DNA of 64,000 nucleotides from Sulfolobus sp. A20 (lineage in GTDB: Archaea > Thermoproteota > Thermoprotei_A > Sulfolobales > Sulfolobaceae). How positions within the stretch are numbered: the stretch's first letter is position 1; every line of letters starts with the position of its first letter. This document shows positions 9,283 to 17,244 of this stretch, piece by piece. Both the position numbers and the translations under genes were made by a program. The notes under the pieces were generated by a model that had not been told where the DNA came from, did no database searches, and was given only the letters and a program-made list of their open reading frames with translations. The stretch spans positions 930,001 to 994,000 of the forward strand of contig NZ_CP017006.1 in the NCBI RefSeq assembly GCF_001719125.1, written 5' to 3'.

Positions 9283-10145
9283 TTGTATGTATCAAGAATA
9301 TTAGTGGAGGGGTCAAACAAAGAATTAGTTAGACAACTTAAAGAACTATTTAATGAACTAGGATATTTTATTGTAGAAAAAGAGCCGGATGTAATAATTT
9401 CAGTTGGTTCCATTTATAGAACTTTAAATAAGTATTACACAAAATATAAGGACATTATTATAATAAATGTAACGGAGGATGGCAATAACGTGATCCCAAT
9501 TTCAAGAGAATTAAGCGGAGGATCTTTTATAGGAGGTATAGTAGCGGATTCTTTGGGGGCAAATCTGACCTTAACGTCCTCAACTTCTATAAGAGGCTTG
9601 TATAGTATACAAGAATTTAGTTGGTTAAATGGATTTAATATTATAAAAAAATATAATAAGCTATTAAATTATATTAACCACAAACTAATAAAAAATGGTG
9701 TTATTAATATATATTCTGAAATATCAAGCTTAAAATATGTTCTTTATGACGGCTATACAGCTGTGAAAACTAAGGAAGAGGCAGATGTTATAATATCTAA
9801 TAATAATTTAAATGATTCTCAGAAGTTAATTCTAAAACCATTTAAAATTTATGTAGGTATAAAGTATATTCCATCTATCCCTTTTGAGGTGCTAGTGTAC
9901 TCTGTTAAGATGACTCTTAAGTCATTATATTTGATGAGTAATAGAATAGACTATATATAGTAGTTCCATCAAAATATGATGATAACATAAAAGATTTATC
10001 CAGATACTACTTGTCTAATATAATATATCTGCAAGAGAATATCGAAACATCTTGTCAAGATTTATTGAGACAAATTGATGTTAGAGTAATATTAAAGGAA
10101 ACTAGGAGAGCTTTTGGTGTACTTACATGTTTAGGGATAAGATGA
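9283..10145 (+). pseudogene. cbiG: CbiG-like cobalt-precorrin-5A hydrolase gene, frameshifted
   Basis: The first frame (9283-9960, 225 aa) resembles CbiG: after a PDVIISVGS strand it has SRELSGGSFIGG, then VADSLGANLTLTSSTS like the CbiG core, and later IYVGIKYIPS like the start of the C-terminal domain. It stops inside TATATATA (9952-9959). Removing one TA joins it to a frame that continues VVPSKYDD and ends at 10145 with AFGVLTCLGIR, like the CbiG C-terminus. So the intact protein would have about 286 aa. CbiG opens the ring during anaerobic cobalamin synthesis. The break could be real, a sequencing slip or a recoding site. A cobalamin-type binding protein follows. Confidence 0.62.
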
Positions 10146-10171
10146 AAATATATATGTATAATAGTTAAGAT

Positions 10172-11008
10172 GTGAATATTAGTCGTATGCAAATGAAGGT
10201 ATATAATCCTCTTCTAGACGACTATATTATTATCCCTAAGCCTATAAACAGAATTGTTAGTATTGATCCTGCGTCGACTGAGACGATATTTTTGCTCGGG
10301 TATGGAGATAAAATAGTAGCTACTGATGCTTTTAGCTATAGGCCAGCTGAAGCAAAAAAGAAAATAAAGATAGGAAGTTATACTCATGTCAATCTAGAAC
10401 TTTTAGAATCTCTTAAGCCTGATATAATTTTCTCCACAAATGGTGCTCAAAAGATATTAACTAAGAAGTTACTAGATTTAGGATATAACGTATATCCTAT
10501 ACCCTTACCTACTAGTGTATCAAGTATCTTATCTAATGTTCTTCAAATAGGCAACGTATTAGGGGAGTACGAAGGATCGAGGAAACTGTATATAAGTTTA
10601 CTTAACACTATGCTTTCAAACATTGTCTATAGCTCTCTTAAGAAACCTAAAATCTACGTAGAATTTGATTTAGGCGGACCTATTACTATTGGGTTCCCTA
10701 CACATATAAGTGACGCTATTAGTTTATTGGGCGGTAAGAATATATTTGATGATAATTCAGAGGCTTATTTCACACCCAAGGAAGAGGAAATATTGGAAAG
10801 AGATCCCGACATAATAATATATGAACCTAAAAAGTTATCTGAGTACGAGAAGGCAAGGTTTTACGATAGTATAAGAAGTAGGGGATTATCTAGCCTATTA
10901 AAAAAGCCTATATATTTTACTGTTGGCGATTATTTGGCTCATATGGGACCTAGTTTTGTGACAGATTCCATAAAGTGGCTTAAGTCAGTTATACTATCAA
11001 CAACCTAA
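10172..11008 (+). CDS. BtuF/FhuD-type substrate-binding protein lacking a signal peptide
   Basis: The 278-aa protein has the cobalamin/siderophore binding-protein fold: PINRIVSIDPASTETIFLLG (residues 21-40), GSYTHVNLELLESLKPDII, a long linking helix (residues 114-148), and a C-terminal half with GGKNIFDD and ERDPDIIIYEP. Such proteins normally feed an ABC importer, but no signal peptide, lipobox or membrane helix is visible and no permease or ATPase gene is nearby. It may be cytoplasmic or start elsewhere. It lies 26 bp after the broken cbiG-like gene, suggesting a cobalamin link. GTG 10172 is the called start; an ATG at 10187 is the alternative. Confidence 0.68.
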   Translation: MNISRMQMKVYNPLLDDYIIIPKPINRIVSIDPASTETIFLLGYGDKIVATDAFSYRPAEAKKKIKIGSYTHVNLELLESLKPDIIFSTNGAQKILTKKLLDLGYNVYPIPLPTSVSSILSNVLQIGNVLGEYEGSRKLYISLLNTMLSNIVYSSLKKPKIYVEFDLGGPITIGFPTHISDAISLLGGKNIFDDNSEAYFTPKEEEILERDPDIIIYEPKKLSEYEKARFYDSIRSRGLSSLLKKPIYFTVGDYLAHMGPSFVTDSIKWLKSVILSTT

Positions 11009-11233
11009 ATTCCATTTTACGTTATCTAAGATTTTGCAGTGCAGTTATAAGATATGGATTGAGTCGGAATATTCTGAGATGTTGAATAACTTGGATATTG
11101 CCATTAAACTTTGATTTTTCTATATATATATGATAGCATTATATAAGATTTATTTAATTTAATATTTTTATTATTAATATTATTTATTTAATTTTCCTTA
11201 TTTAATTAAATTGGCAAAAGTAAGAATTATGCC

Positions 11234-11773
11234 CTATCTTCTAAAGAAACCTTTTATCGCTGAATATATAGCCAAAATAAGAGTTATAGCCATGATTATT
11301 TCGTAAACTTCTCTTAACAAATTTATTCCAGAGTAAAATGAAGATATAAAGTTATAATTGAAAATTCCATAGTCAAATTTAGTATACTGTGACATATTAT
11401 TTGAGTTTACTAGAAAAACTTTATAAAATCCTGGATTTAACTTTACTCCTATATACTCTTCTTGATTTGAGATTATTCTACCATCACTACTCACTATCGT
11501 GATATTCATATTAGATGAATTTTTGACAAATGCTATTAAAGTATTATTATATTGATTTATTGTAATGTTTATAACATTAATTCCAGTGTTAGCCGGAATT
11601 ACGTCACTTTTCAAGTTTTTCAAATATACGTTACTAACGTATTTATAACCTGGATAGTAGTTTGGAATTTCTAAAAACAATCCTAGTACTATTAAAAAGA
11701 TTATTAAGAGTATCACACTAAAAATGAAATATGATTTATCTTTATTTCCATTAAAACTTTTAATCCTTACCAC
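11234..11773 (-). CDS. Two-helix membrane protein with an extracellular domain (179 aa)
   Basis: I do not recognise this protein. It has one membrane helix at residues 15-36 and a second at about 153-173, with a cationic tip (KGFFRR) at the end. Between them lies a strand-rich domain of about 110 residues with many asparagines, including several N-x-S/T sites, as expected for a surface-exposed glycosylated Sulfolobus protein. GTG 11773 is the start and lies 19 bp from the divergent cimA start. The 225-bp spacer downstream (11009-11233) is AT-rich and empty. Confidence 0.55.
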   Translation of the reverse strand: MVRIKSFNGNKDKSYFIFSVILLIIFLIVLGLFLEIPNYYPGYKYVSNVYLKNLKSDVIPANTGINVINITINQYNNTLIAFVKNSSNMNITIVSSDGRIISNQEEYIGVKLNPGFYKVFLVNSNNMSQYTKFDYGIFNYNFISSFYSGINLLREVYEIIMAITLILAIYSAIKGFFRR

Positions 11774-11792
11774 TTTTTTTCACCTATGTCCG

Positions 11793-13373
11793 GTGTTCAA
11801 GAAATCTGTTGAGGTACTAGATACTACATTAAGAGATGGTTCGCAGGGAGCAAATATATCCTTTACTCTTAATGATAAAATCAAGATAGCATTAGTCTTG
11901 GATGAGTTGGGTGTAGACTATATAGAAGGGGGATGGCCAGGATCTAACCCTAAAGATGAGGAATTCTTTAAAGAGATTAAAAAATATTCCTTAACTAAAT
12001 CCAAGATAGCAGCTTTCGGTAGTACAAGAAGAAAGGATATTAAGGTAAATGAAGATGTGAGCCTTAATAGTATCATAAAAGCTGATGTTGACGTGGCAGT
12101 ATTGTTTGGAAAGTCGTGGTCTCTACATGTTACTGAAATTCTTAAGGCTACAAAAGACGAAAACTTGGAAATAGTTTATGATAGTATAAGTTATCTTAAG
12201 TCTCATGGACTTAAAGTAATATTTGATGCTGAACACTTTTATCAAGGCTTTCTAGAAGATTCGGAGTATGCAGTAAAAGTAATCAAGACCGCGGAAGAAG
12301 CTGGCGCTGATGTTATAGCTTTAGCTGATACGAATGGTGGTACTCCTCCATATGCGATATATGAGGTAACTAAAAAAGTCAAGGAACTAATCAAAACTAA
12401 GCTAGGAATACATGCACATAATGACATAGGATGTGCTGTGGCAAACTCTATAATGGCTGTAAAAGCAGGGGCGAGACATGTTCAAGGTACTATTAATGGT
12501 ATCGGTGAAAGAACCGGTAACGCTGATCTAGTACAGATAATTCCTACGTTATTGCTTAAAATGAATTTAAATGTGCTGAAAGGATATGAAAGTTTAAAGA
12601 AATTAAGATACGCCTCTAGAATTATTTACGAAATATTAGGCCTAACCCCTAACCCATATCAGCCCTATGTTGGAGATAATGCATTCGCCCATAAGGCAGG
12701 CGTTCATGTGGATGCTGTAATGAAAGTTCCGAGAGCATATGAACACGTAGACCCATCATTATTAGGTAACGAGAGAAAGTTTGTAGTATCAGAACTATCA
12801 GGTACTGCTAATCTATTATATTATTTACAAAAGTTAGGTATCGAGATAGATAAGAGAGATGAAAGGTTAAAGAAGGCACTAAATACCATAAAACAGTTAG
12901 AGGCTAAAGGTTATAGTTTCGATGTAGGGCCAGCATCAGCTACTCTCATCGCACTAAAAGAACTAGGAATGTATGAGAAATTTATTCAGTTAGATTATTG
13001 GAAGGTAATAAATGAGAGTAATGGTCTCTCAATAGGTATAGTTAAGGTTAACTCTCAATTAGAAGTTGCTGAAGGTGTAGGTCCAGTTAATGCAATAGAT
13101 AAAGCACTAAGGATGGCTCTACAGAAAGTTTATCCGGAAATAAGTGAAGTAAAGTTAATCGACTATAGGGTTATATTACCGGGGGAGGTAAAGAATACTG
13201 AGAGTGTAGTTAGAGTTACTATTGAATTTTCTGATGGTAAAAACAATTGGAGAACTGAAGGCGTATCTAAGAGTGTTGTTGAAGCATCGATTATGGCTTT
13301 GATAGATGGACTAGATTACTACTTACAACTGAAGAAGAAATTAAAAATATCAAATAGTATGTTTAATATGTGA
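11793..13373 (+). CDS. cimA: (R)-citramalate synthase, LeuA family
   Basis: The product of about 526 aa has the alpha-isopropylmalate synthase TIM barrel, starting VEVLDTTLRDGSQG, with EGGWPGSNPKD, the metal-binding HAHNDIGCA and the GTINGIGERTGN loop. A linker (DNAFAHKAGVHVDAV) leads to a C-terminal LeuA-type regulatory domain that usually binds isoleucine. The layout matches the longer citramalate synthase group, which condenses pyruvate and acetyl-CoA for isoleucine synthesis. 2-isopropylmalate synthase is the alternative. I place the start at GTG 11793, because the upstream frame overlaps the divergent gene and adds a non-family tail. Its stop overlaps ubiA. Confidence 0.8.
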   Translation: MFKKSVEVLDTTLRDGSQGANISFTLNDKIKIALVLDELGVDYIEGGWPGSNPKDEEFFKEIKKYSLTKSKIAAFGSTRRKDIKVNEDVSLNSIIKADVDVAVLFGKSWSLHVTEILKATKDENLEIVYDSISYLKSHGLKVIFDAEHFYQGFLEDSEYAVKVIKTAEEAGADVIALADTNGGTPPYAIYEVTKKVKELIKTKLGIHAHNDIGCAVANSIMAVKAGARHVQGTINGIGERTGNADLVQIIPTLLLKMNLNVLKGYESLKKLRYASRIIYEILGLTPNPYQPYVGDNAFAHKAGVHVDAVMKVPRAYEHVDPSLLGNERKFVVSELSGTANLLYYLQKLGIEIDKRDERLKKALNTIKQLEAKGYSFDVGPASATLIALKELGMYEKFIQLDYWKVINESNGLSIGIVKVNSQLEVAEGVGPVNAIDKALRMALQKVYPEISEVKLIDYRVILPGEVKNTESVVRVTIEFSDGKNNWRTEGVSKSVVEASIMALIDGLDYYLQLKKKLKISNSMFNM

Positions 13374-14278
13374 GCTGGGATCCTGGCGGTTTAAATAAAA
13401 ACTCAAAGAGCAGATTTTATGTATTTATGAGATTTTTAAGAATTGAACAAGTTTTATTTAGCTTGCCCATGGCATACTTAGGAGCTTTCGTAGCTATTAA
13501 GAAAGTCCCGTCAATATCTCTTTTGGTGCTCATGTTCTTGGCATTATTCTTCCTAAGAACTGCAGGTATGACCAACGACAATTTAGCAGATTTGGATATA
13601 GATTCAAAAAATCCAAGGACTAAGAATAGGCCTTTGGTCACTGGTGCAATAAAAGTTTGGGAAGCTAAATTGTTAATAATTTTATCAATAATATTTTTCT
13701 TTTTAGTAACATATTTCATAAATATATGGGCATTGATATTTTCTCCATTTGTAGCATTAATAGTACTCTCATATCCTTATATGAAGAGATATACAGCATT
13801 CGCTAACTATCATTTAGCGTCTATTCAAGGTTTAGCAGTTTTTAGTGGGGCTGTTGCGGTATTGGGTATTTACTATCATAACATTGTCTCTATAGTTTTA
13901 AGAATACCTTGGTTTTTCGTAGTCGCAACAATATTATGGGCAGTTGGTTTCGATTTATATAATCATATACCAGATGCAAACTTTGATAAACAGATGGGTT
14001 TACATAGTTTTGCCGTATTATTAGGTAATAGAGCATTGTTATTTATAGGGCTAAATCAATTATTTTCAGTAATTTTAGATTTTCTAGGTGATATATATTA
14101 TGGATTAGGAATAATGGCTATTATAGCAACCTTAATTCATGGCTTGATAATGGCTTATGCATATTATTTAGCTGCTAGGAAAGGAGATTTTGGAAAAGCT
14201 TTCATATATAACATATATTCCTCAGTAGTGCTAGGGCTAGGCGTCGATTTAGATGTAATTTTAGGGATTCCGTTTTAG
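13370..14278 (+). CDS. UbiA-family prenyltransferase
   Basis: The 302-aa protein has about 8-9 membrane helices. Its first Asp-rich motif, NDNLADLDIDSKNPRTKNRP (residues 67-86), is the UbiA metal/diphosphate-binding loop, and a second (YNHIPDANFDKQMG) lies near residue 200. These enzymes add polyprenyl chains to aromatic acceptors in quinone, heme or lipid synthesis. Its overlap with cimA (GTGA) suggests co-transcription. An ATG at 13427 gives a more typical N-terminus (MRFLRIEQVLF). The nearby NDH-2-like and MqnA-like genes point to quinone metabolism, but this is inference. Confidence 0.78.
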   Translation: MSWDPGGLNKNSKSRFYVFMRFLRIEQVLFSLPMAYLGAFVAIKKVPSISLLVLMFLALFFLRTAGMTNDNLADLDIDSKNPRTKNRPLVTGAIKVWEAKLLIILSIIFFFLVTYFINIWALIFSPFVALIVLSYPYMKRYTAFANYHLASIQGLAVFSGAVAVLGIYYHNIVSIVLRIPWFFVVATILWAVGFDLYNHIPDANFDKQMGLHSFAVLLGNRALLFIGLNQLFSVILDFLGDIYYGLGIMAIIATLIHGLIMAYAYYLAARKGDFGKAFIYNIYSSVVLGLGVDLDVILGIPF

Positions 14279-14316
14279 CAAAAAATTAAAATCCCCTTAA
14301 AGTATAGAAAATGTAG

Positions 14317-14384
14317 AGGTATCCAGGGACCTTAGGAAAATGAGAGGAGCCCCTTGATCTCCCCCCGAGGTCCCTGGATATCCT
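14317..14384. ncRNA. Long GC-rich hairpin in a convergent spacer
   Basis: AGGTATCCAGGGACCT (14317-14332) pairs with 14368-14384 (AGGTCCCTGGATA then TCCT, one extra T). The loop contains GGAG (14346-14349)/CTCC (14359-14362). The stem is far stronger than its AT-rich surroundings need. A TATA-like CTTAAAGT lies about 22 bp before the left arm on the plus strand. It may be a small structured RNA or a two-way transcription end point. Sulfolobus terminators are usually plain T-runs, so an RNA seems somewhat more likely. Confidence 0.4.
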
Positions 14385-15282
14385 AAATGTAATACAAGAA
14401 TCCCATCTTACCTTTTCTTAAAATATAATATTTTTCAAGGAATCCTTTCATAAATGCTCTCAATCTAGAAAGTTTTACACTTACCAGGCTTCCGTTCCAC
14501 GGCTTATTTGACCTTATATGAATTGCTTCACCCATTCCAGTATCTATAATATTTATAAATATTGGATTGAAAGAATTCCTAATTTTGCCAGACAAGTATT
14601 TTCCAACGTAGATACCTTGTCTCATTGCTAATTCTCCAAGTTTGGGATAGCCTTTTATCATGTCTCCTATTGCAAATACGCGGCTTTTGTATTCTAAATT
14701 ACTTTTAACTTGTAAAAACTCGCCTAATACTTGATTCGGTTTACACGTCGGTAATATATGTTCAGCCTTTTCCTTACTCTTAATCCCGTACTTTTCCATT
14801 AAATTCTCTAAGTTACTTGAAACATTGTCACCTAACCAACTGAGATAGGAACCAGAGTAATATATTTCTTTATCTAGTTTTTTCAAGTAAAACGCTAATT
14901 GAATAGCAAGATATTCATCAAAAGGATCTTCAACTCCAAGTATTATCCTTTGTTCATGAGTAATCTTTTGGATAAAACTTATCTGCTCACTTCTATTACA
15001 TCCTAATGCTAATACGAGATAATCGCCTTGATACTCTTCATTATTATTAGTTTTAACTGCTATTCTTTCTGTATCTATTTCCTTCACTCTATCAAGAAGA
15101 TTAATCTTCACTCTCGTCTTATAATTAATATTCTTATTGAACAACATATTCTTTAAAAATAAAGTATAATAAATGAAATGGTCACTATCAGATATTAGTA
15201 ATTTGTCCATATTTCCTTTAGTTTCATAAAACGCGTTTAGTCCAGCATAACCGGAGCCAACAATTATTACTCTTTCCATCAC
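14383..15282 (-). CDS. NDH-2/sulfide:quinone-reductase-like flavoprotein, short form
   Basis: The 299-aa protein starts VIIVGSGYAGLNAF (residues 5-18), an FAD-binding Rossmann loop, and later has YLVLALGCN and RVFAIGDM near residue 210, the second FAD-contacting motif. This order is that of type II NADH dehydrogenases and sulfide:quinone reductases. It is about 100 residues shorter than usual and its middle NAD(P)-binding domain is poorly conserved: YYSGSYLSW lacks the GGG-x-G loop. The C-terminal region has basic, aromatic stretches that could touch the membrane. Substrate and acceptor are unknown. It ends at the hairpin shared with ubiA. Confidence 0.62.
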   Translation of the reverse strand: MMERVIIVGSGYAGLNAFYETKGNMDKLLISDSDHFIYYTLFLKNMLFNKNINYKTRVKINLLDRVKEIDTERIAVKTNNNEEYQGDYLVLALGCNRSEQISFIQKITHEQRIILGVEDPFDEYLAIQLAFYLKKLDKEIYYSGSYLSWLGDNVSSNLENLMEKYGIKSKEKAEHILPTCKPNQVLGEFLQVKSNLEYKSRVFAIGDMIKGYPKLGELAMRQGIYVGKYLSGKIRNSFNPIFINIIDTGMGEAIHIRSNKPWNGSLVSVKLSRLRAFMKGFLEKYYILRKGKMGFLYYI

Positions 15283-15348
15283 TGATCTATTAATTATCCC
15301 CTTTTATAAGATAAACTAAAATATCTGCTTAAATCAAATGTATAACAC

Positions 15349-16011
15349 GTGGATCTAAGTTTAGCATACATCGATAAGAGAGAACTATCGTCCTTAAAGC
15401 CAATTATTAACAAATCCTTAAGTAAAAATTTGATACTAAATATTATAAATGTAAAAGAAGATGAGCTAAAGTTTAGATTGAATGAATTCGACCTAGCGTT
15501 TATTCCACTTCCTTTGCTTAATTTCATCCAAGGAATAAAATTAATAAGTAATGGTGCCTTTGTTATTGAAAAATTAGGGATAAAATTGCATAGAGACATT
15601 ATTAACAAAATATGTGTGAAGGGTTCAAACTCAACTGAGTACTATCTATTTAAGGCATTGACAAATTTTAAACATCATATTGAAGTAGTTAAGGGGGAAG
15701 ATTGTCAAGGTGCTGACGCGATGATAGATTATGATGGTTATAACATTTCTCTAGGTGAATTATGGAGACAAGAGTGTGGGGATTTACCAATTGTAATAAG
15801 CCTAATAGGATCGACAAGACTCTCAGAAGGTGAGCTTTTAAAAATCAAGGCAATCATAAGGGAATCCGCTTCAATTCAAGAGAATAATAAGGAGATTTTG
15901 TCATATAGTAAGGAACTAGGACTAAAGGGCAGAAAGGCTATAGAATGCTTCTTTCAAATTTGCGAAAATAGAGGATTATGTAAAAAGAACATAAAACCTT
16001 ATATTTTATGA
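15349..16011 (+). CDS. MqnA/MqnD-like protein (menaquinone-pathway fold)
   Basis: The 220-aa protein resembles the MqnA (chorismate dehydratase)/MqnD family. It has a two-lobed binding-protein layout with LNEFDLAFIPLPLLNF in the first lobe, a hinge, GADAMIDYDGYNISLGELW in the second (compare the LLIGDxAL/DLGxxW region of MqnA), then GDLPIVISL where MqnA has TGLPFVFA. The final 50 residues are helical and contain three cysteines. Sulfolobales make sulfur-containing quinones rather than menaquinone, so a different role is possible. GTG 15349 lies about 20 bp after a TTAAAT box. It overlaps the small minus-strand gene by 13 bp. Confidence 0.5.
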   Translation: MDLSLAYIDKRELSSLKPIINKSLSKNLILNIINVKEDELKFRLNEFDLAFIPLPLLNFIQGIKLISNGAFVIEKLGIKLHRDIINKICVKGSNSTEYYLFKALTNFKHHIEVVKGEDCQGADAMIDYDGYNISLGELWRQECGDLPIVISLIGSTRLSEGELLKIKAIIRESASIQENNKEILSYSKELGLKGRKAIECFFQICENRGLCKKNIKPYIL

Positions 16012-16172
16012 ATTTTTCTGGAGATCTTCAATATTTTTACCATCTCTAAGAGAAATGGTAATGATAAAGCTAATAGAAAGCTCTCAATAATCTGGCTCTG
16101 AATCTTAACTATTACAATGGAAGCAAATATGATCATAACCGTTATCAATACTAAATAATACATGCCATTCAT
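15999..16172 (-). CDS. Small two-helix membrane protein (57 aa)
   Basis: A minus-strand frame from ATG 16172 to TAA 15999 encodes two hydrophobic helices (residues 5-22 and about 30-46) with a short polar turn between (KIQSQ) and a basic tail (KISRKIHK), a typical positive-inside layout. TTATATTTG sits about 27 bp before the ATG, so the mRNA would be leaderless. The frame overlaps the end of the MqnA-like gene. I do not recognise a family. Confidence 0.45.
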   Translation of the reverse strand: MNGMYYLVLITVMIIFASIVIVKIQSQIIESFLLALSLPFLLEMVKILKISRKIHKI

Positions 16173-16469
16173 AAGGGATATTTATCCCTATCAAATATAA
16201 TGTATTTGAAAATAATCTTCAATACTACCCGATTAAAAGTGATATCATTATTACCCAAGATTAAACGATATAATGCAATTAAAGGTCTGAATAATACTCT
16301 TAGCTATTTTAGTATGAGCAATATCTCTCCTTTTTCTTATTTTTTCTTATCTACTAGAACAAAGTTAGCTAAAAACTATTCTCTATATACTTACCCTCAA
16401 TATTTTCCATTCTTCATTTAAAGTTTGAATAATATTATTATTCTTTACTTGAATAGAATAGTCGTTATG

Positions 16470-16960
16470 CTTATATGGCTATAGTTCATTCTCATAGCCA
16501 CAACTAGGATAGCGATAATACCTAAAAGAGATTTCTTCCATATCTTTGCCACATTTAGAGCAATGGATATGAGAATAATTATGATCTACATAGACAACTC
16601 TCAACCTATGTTTCTTATCCTTCTATTCAGTCGAATACTACACATGATGATACTGTGTTAAGTACAATTTATCACTAAAAATAATCTCTTAAAACTTCCT
16701 TATCATGTTGTACAAATCCTCTAAGGAGATTGTTTAAACGTTAAGTGATTTGGCTATACCATAAAATTAACTTACCAATCTTCCTAGCTAAGTCTTCTAA
16801 TATACTCTTAACCTTCTTGTGAAAATGCCAATCATATTCAATATCCTCTAGTCCCTTTTACCGCTTAAGTTTTCTTTTTTGAAGGGATTCGTCTAAATAA
16901 TAATGCAACCATAGCCTGAGTTTGTATATTATATGGAATCACAATATCTTTTTATAATGC
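16470..16960 (-). pseudogene. Decayed TnpB/OrfB-type (IS200/IS605 family) transposase
   Basis: Minus-strand pieces in several frames match the C-terminal part of TnpB. They include HFHKKVKSILEDLARKIGKL, the conserved helix, and later LRVVYVDHNYSHIHCSKCGK (about 16555-16610), the strand leading into the zinc ribbon, then a ribbon end YPSCGYENEL where a cysteine has been lost. Stops and frame changes interrupt it throughout. No terminal hairpins or target repeats could be assigned. It marks an old insertion just upstream of the ups locus. Confidence 0.68.
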
Positions 16961-17201
16961 TGAATGTAAACGGAATGGGTAATGAGACGAATTTAAACGT
17001 TTTTTATTTATAGTTAATATTCAAATTCATTATTTTGTATATTGTGTCGTTATAAGGATATAAAAATCTTAACTAACCTATTTACGCATGGGATTTTCCT
17101 AATTTTTAAATACTCATGACTAGACTATATTTACAAATTTTATAAATTATTTTGTACCATCAAAATGGCACTATATTTTTCATTGTGGGATAATCACTAT
17201 T

Positions 17202-17207
17202 TGTTTC
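17202..17207 (+). promoter_or_regulatory. Near-match to the UV-response hexamer before upsX
   Basis: TGTTTC differs from ANTTTC only at its first base and lies 38-43 bp before the upsX ATG, the same distance as the cedB hexamer. A TATA box (TTTTAT, 17225-17230) follows. Confidence 0.3.
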
Positions 17208-17244
17208 AAAAACCTCTGACTAGATTTTATAGCATAACTAAGGA

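Larger units (their letters stand above)
16173..17244. other. 1.07-kb region with a dead transposase and the ups promoter
   Basis: No intact gene is seen. A 73-codon plus-strand frame at 16200-16421 lacks protein-like features. A decayed TnpB-type gene fills about 16470-16960. The remainder is very AT-rich and ends with the upsX promoter (TTTTAT at 17225-17230). Confidence 0.6.

Noticed and set aside
11724-11792. N-terminal extension of citramalate synthase
   Set aside because: It overlaps the divergent membrane protein gene and the LeuA-type domain begins at GTG 11793.
16200-16421. 73-codon plus-strand frame
   Set aside because: Low-complexity residue mix, no promoter at the right distance, no recognisable motif; treated as part of the spacer.
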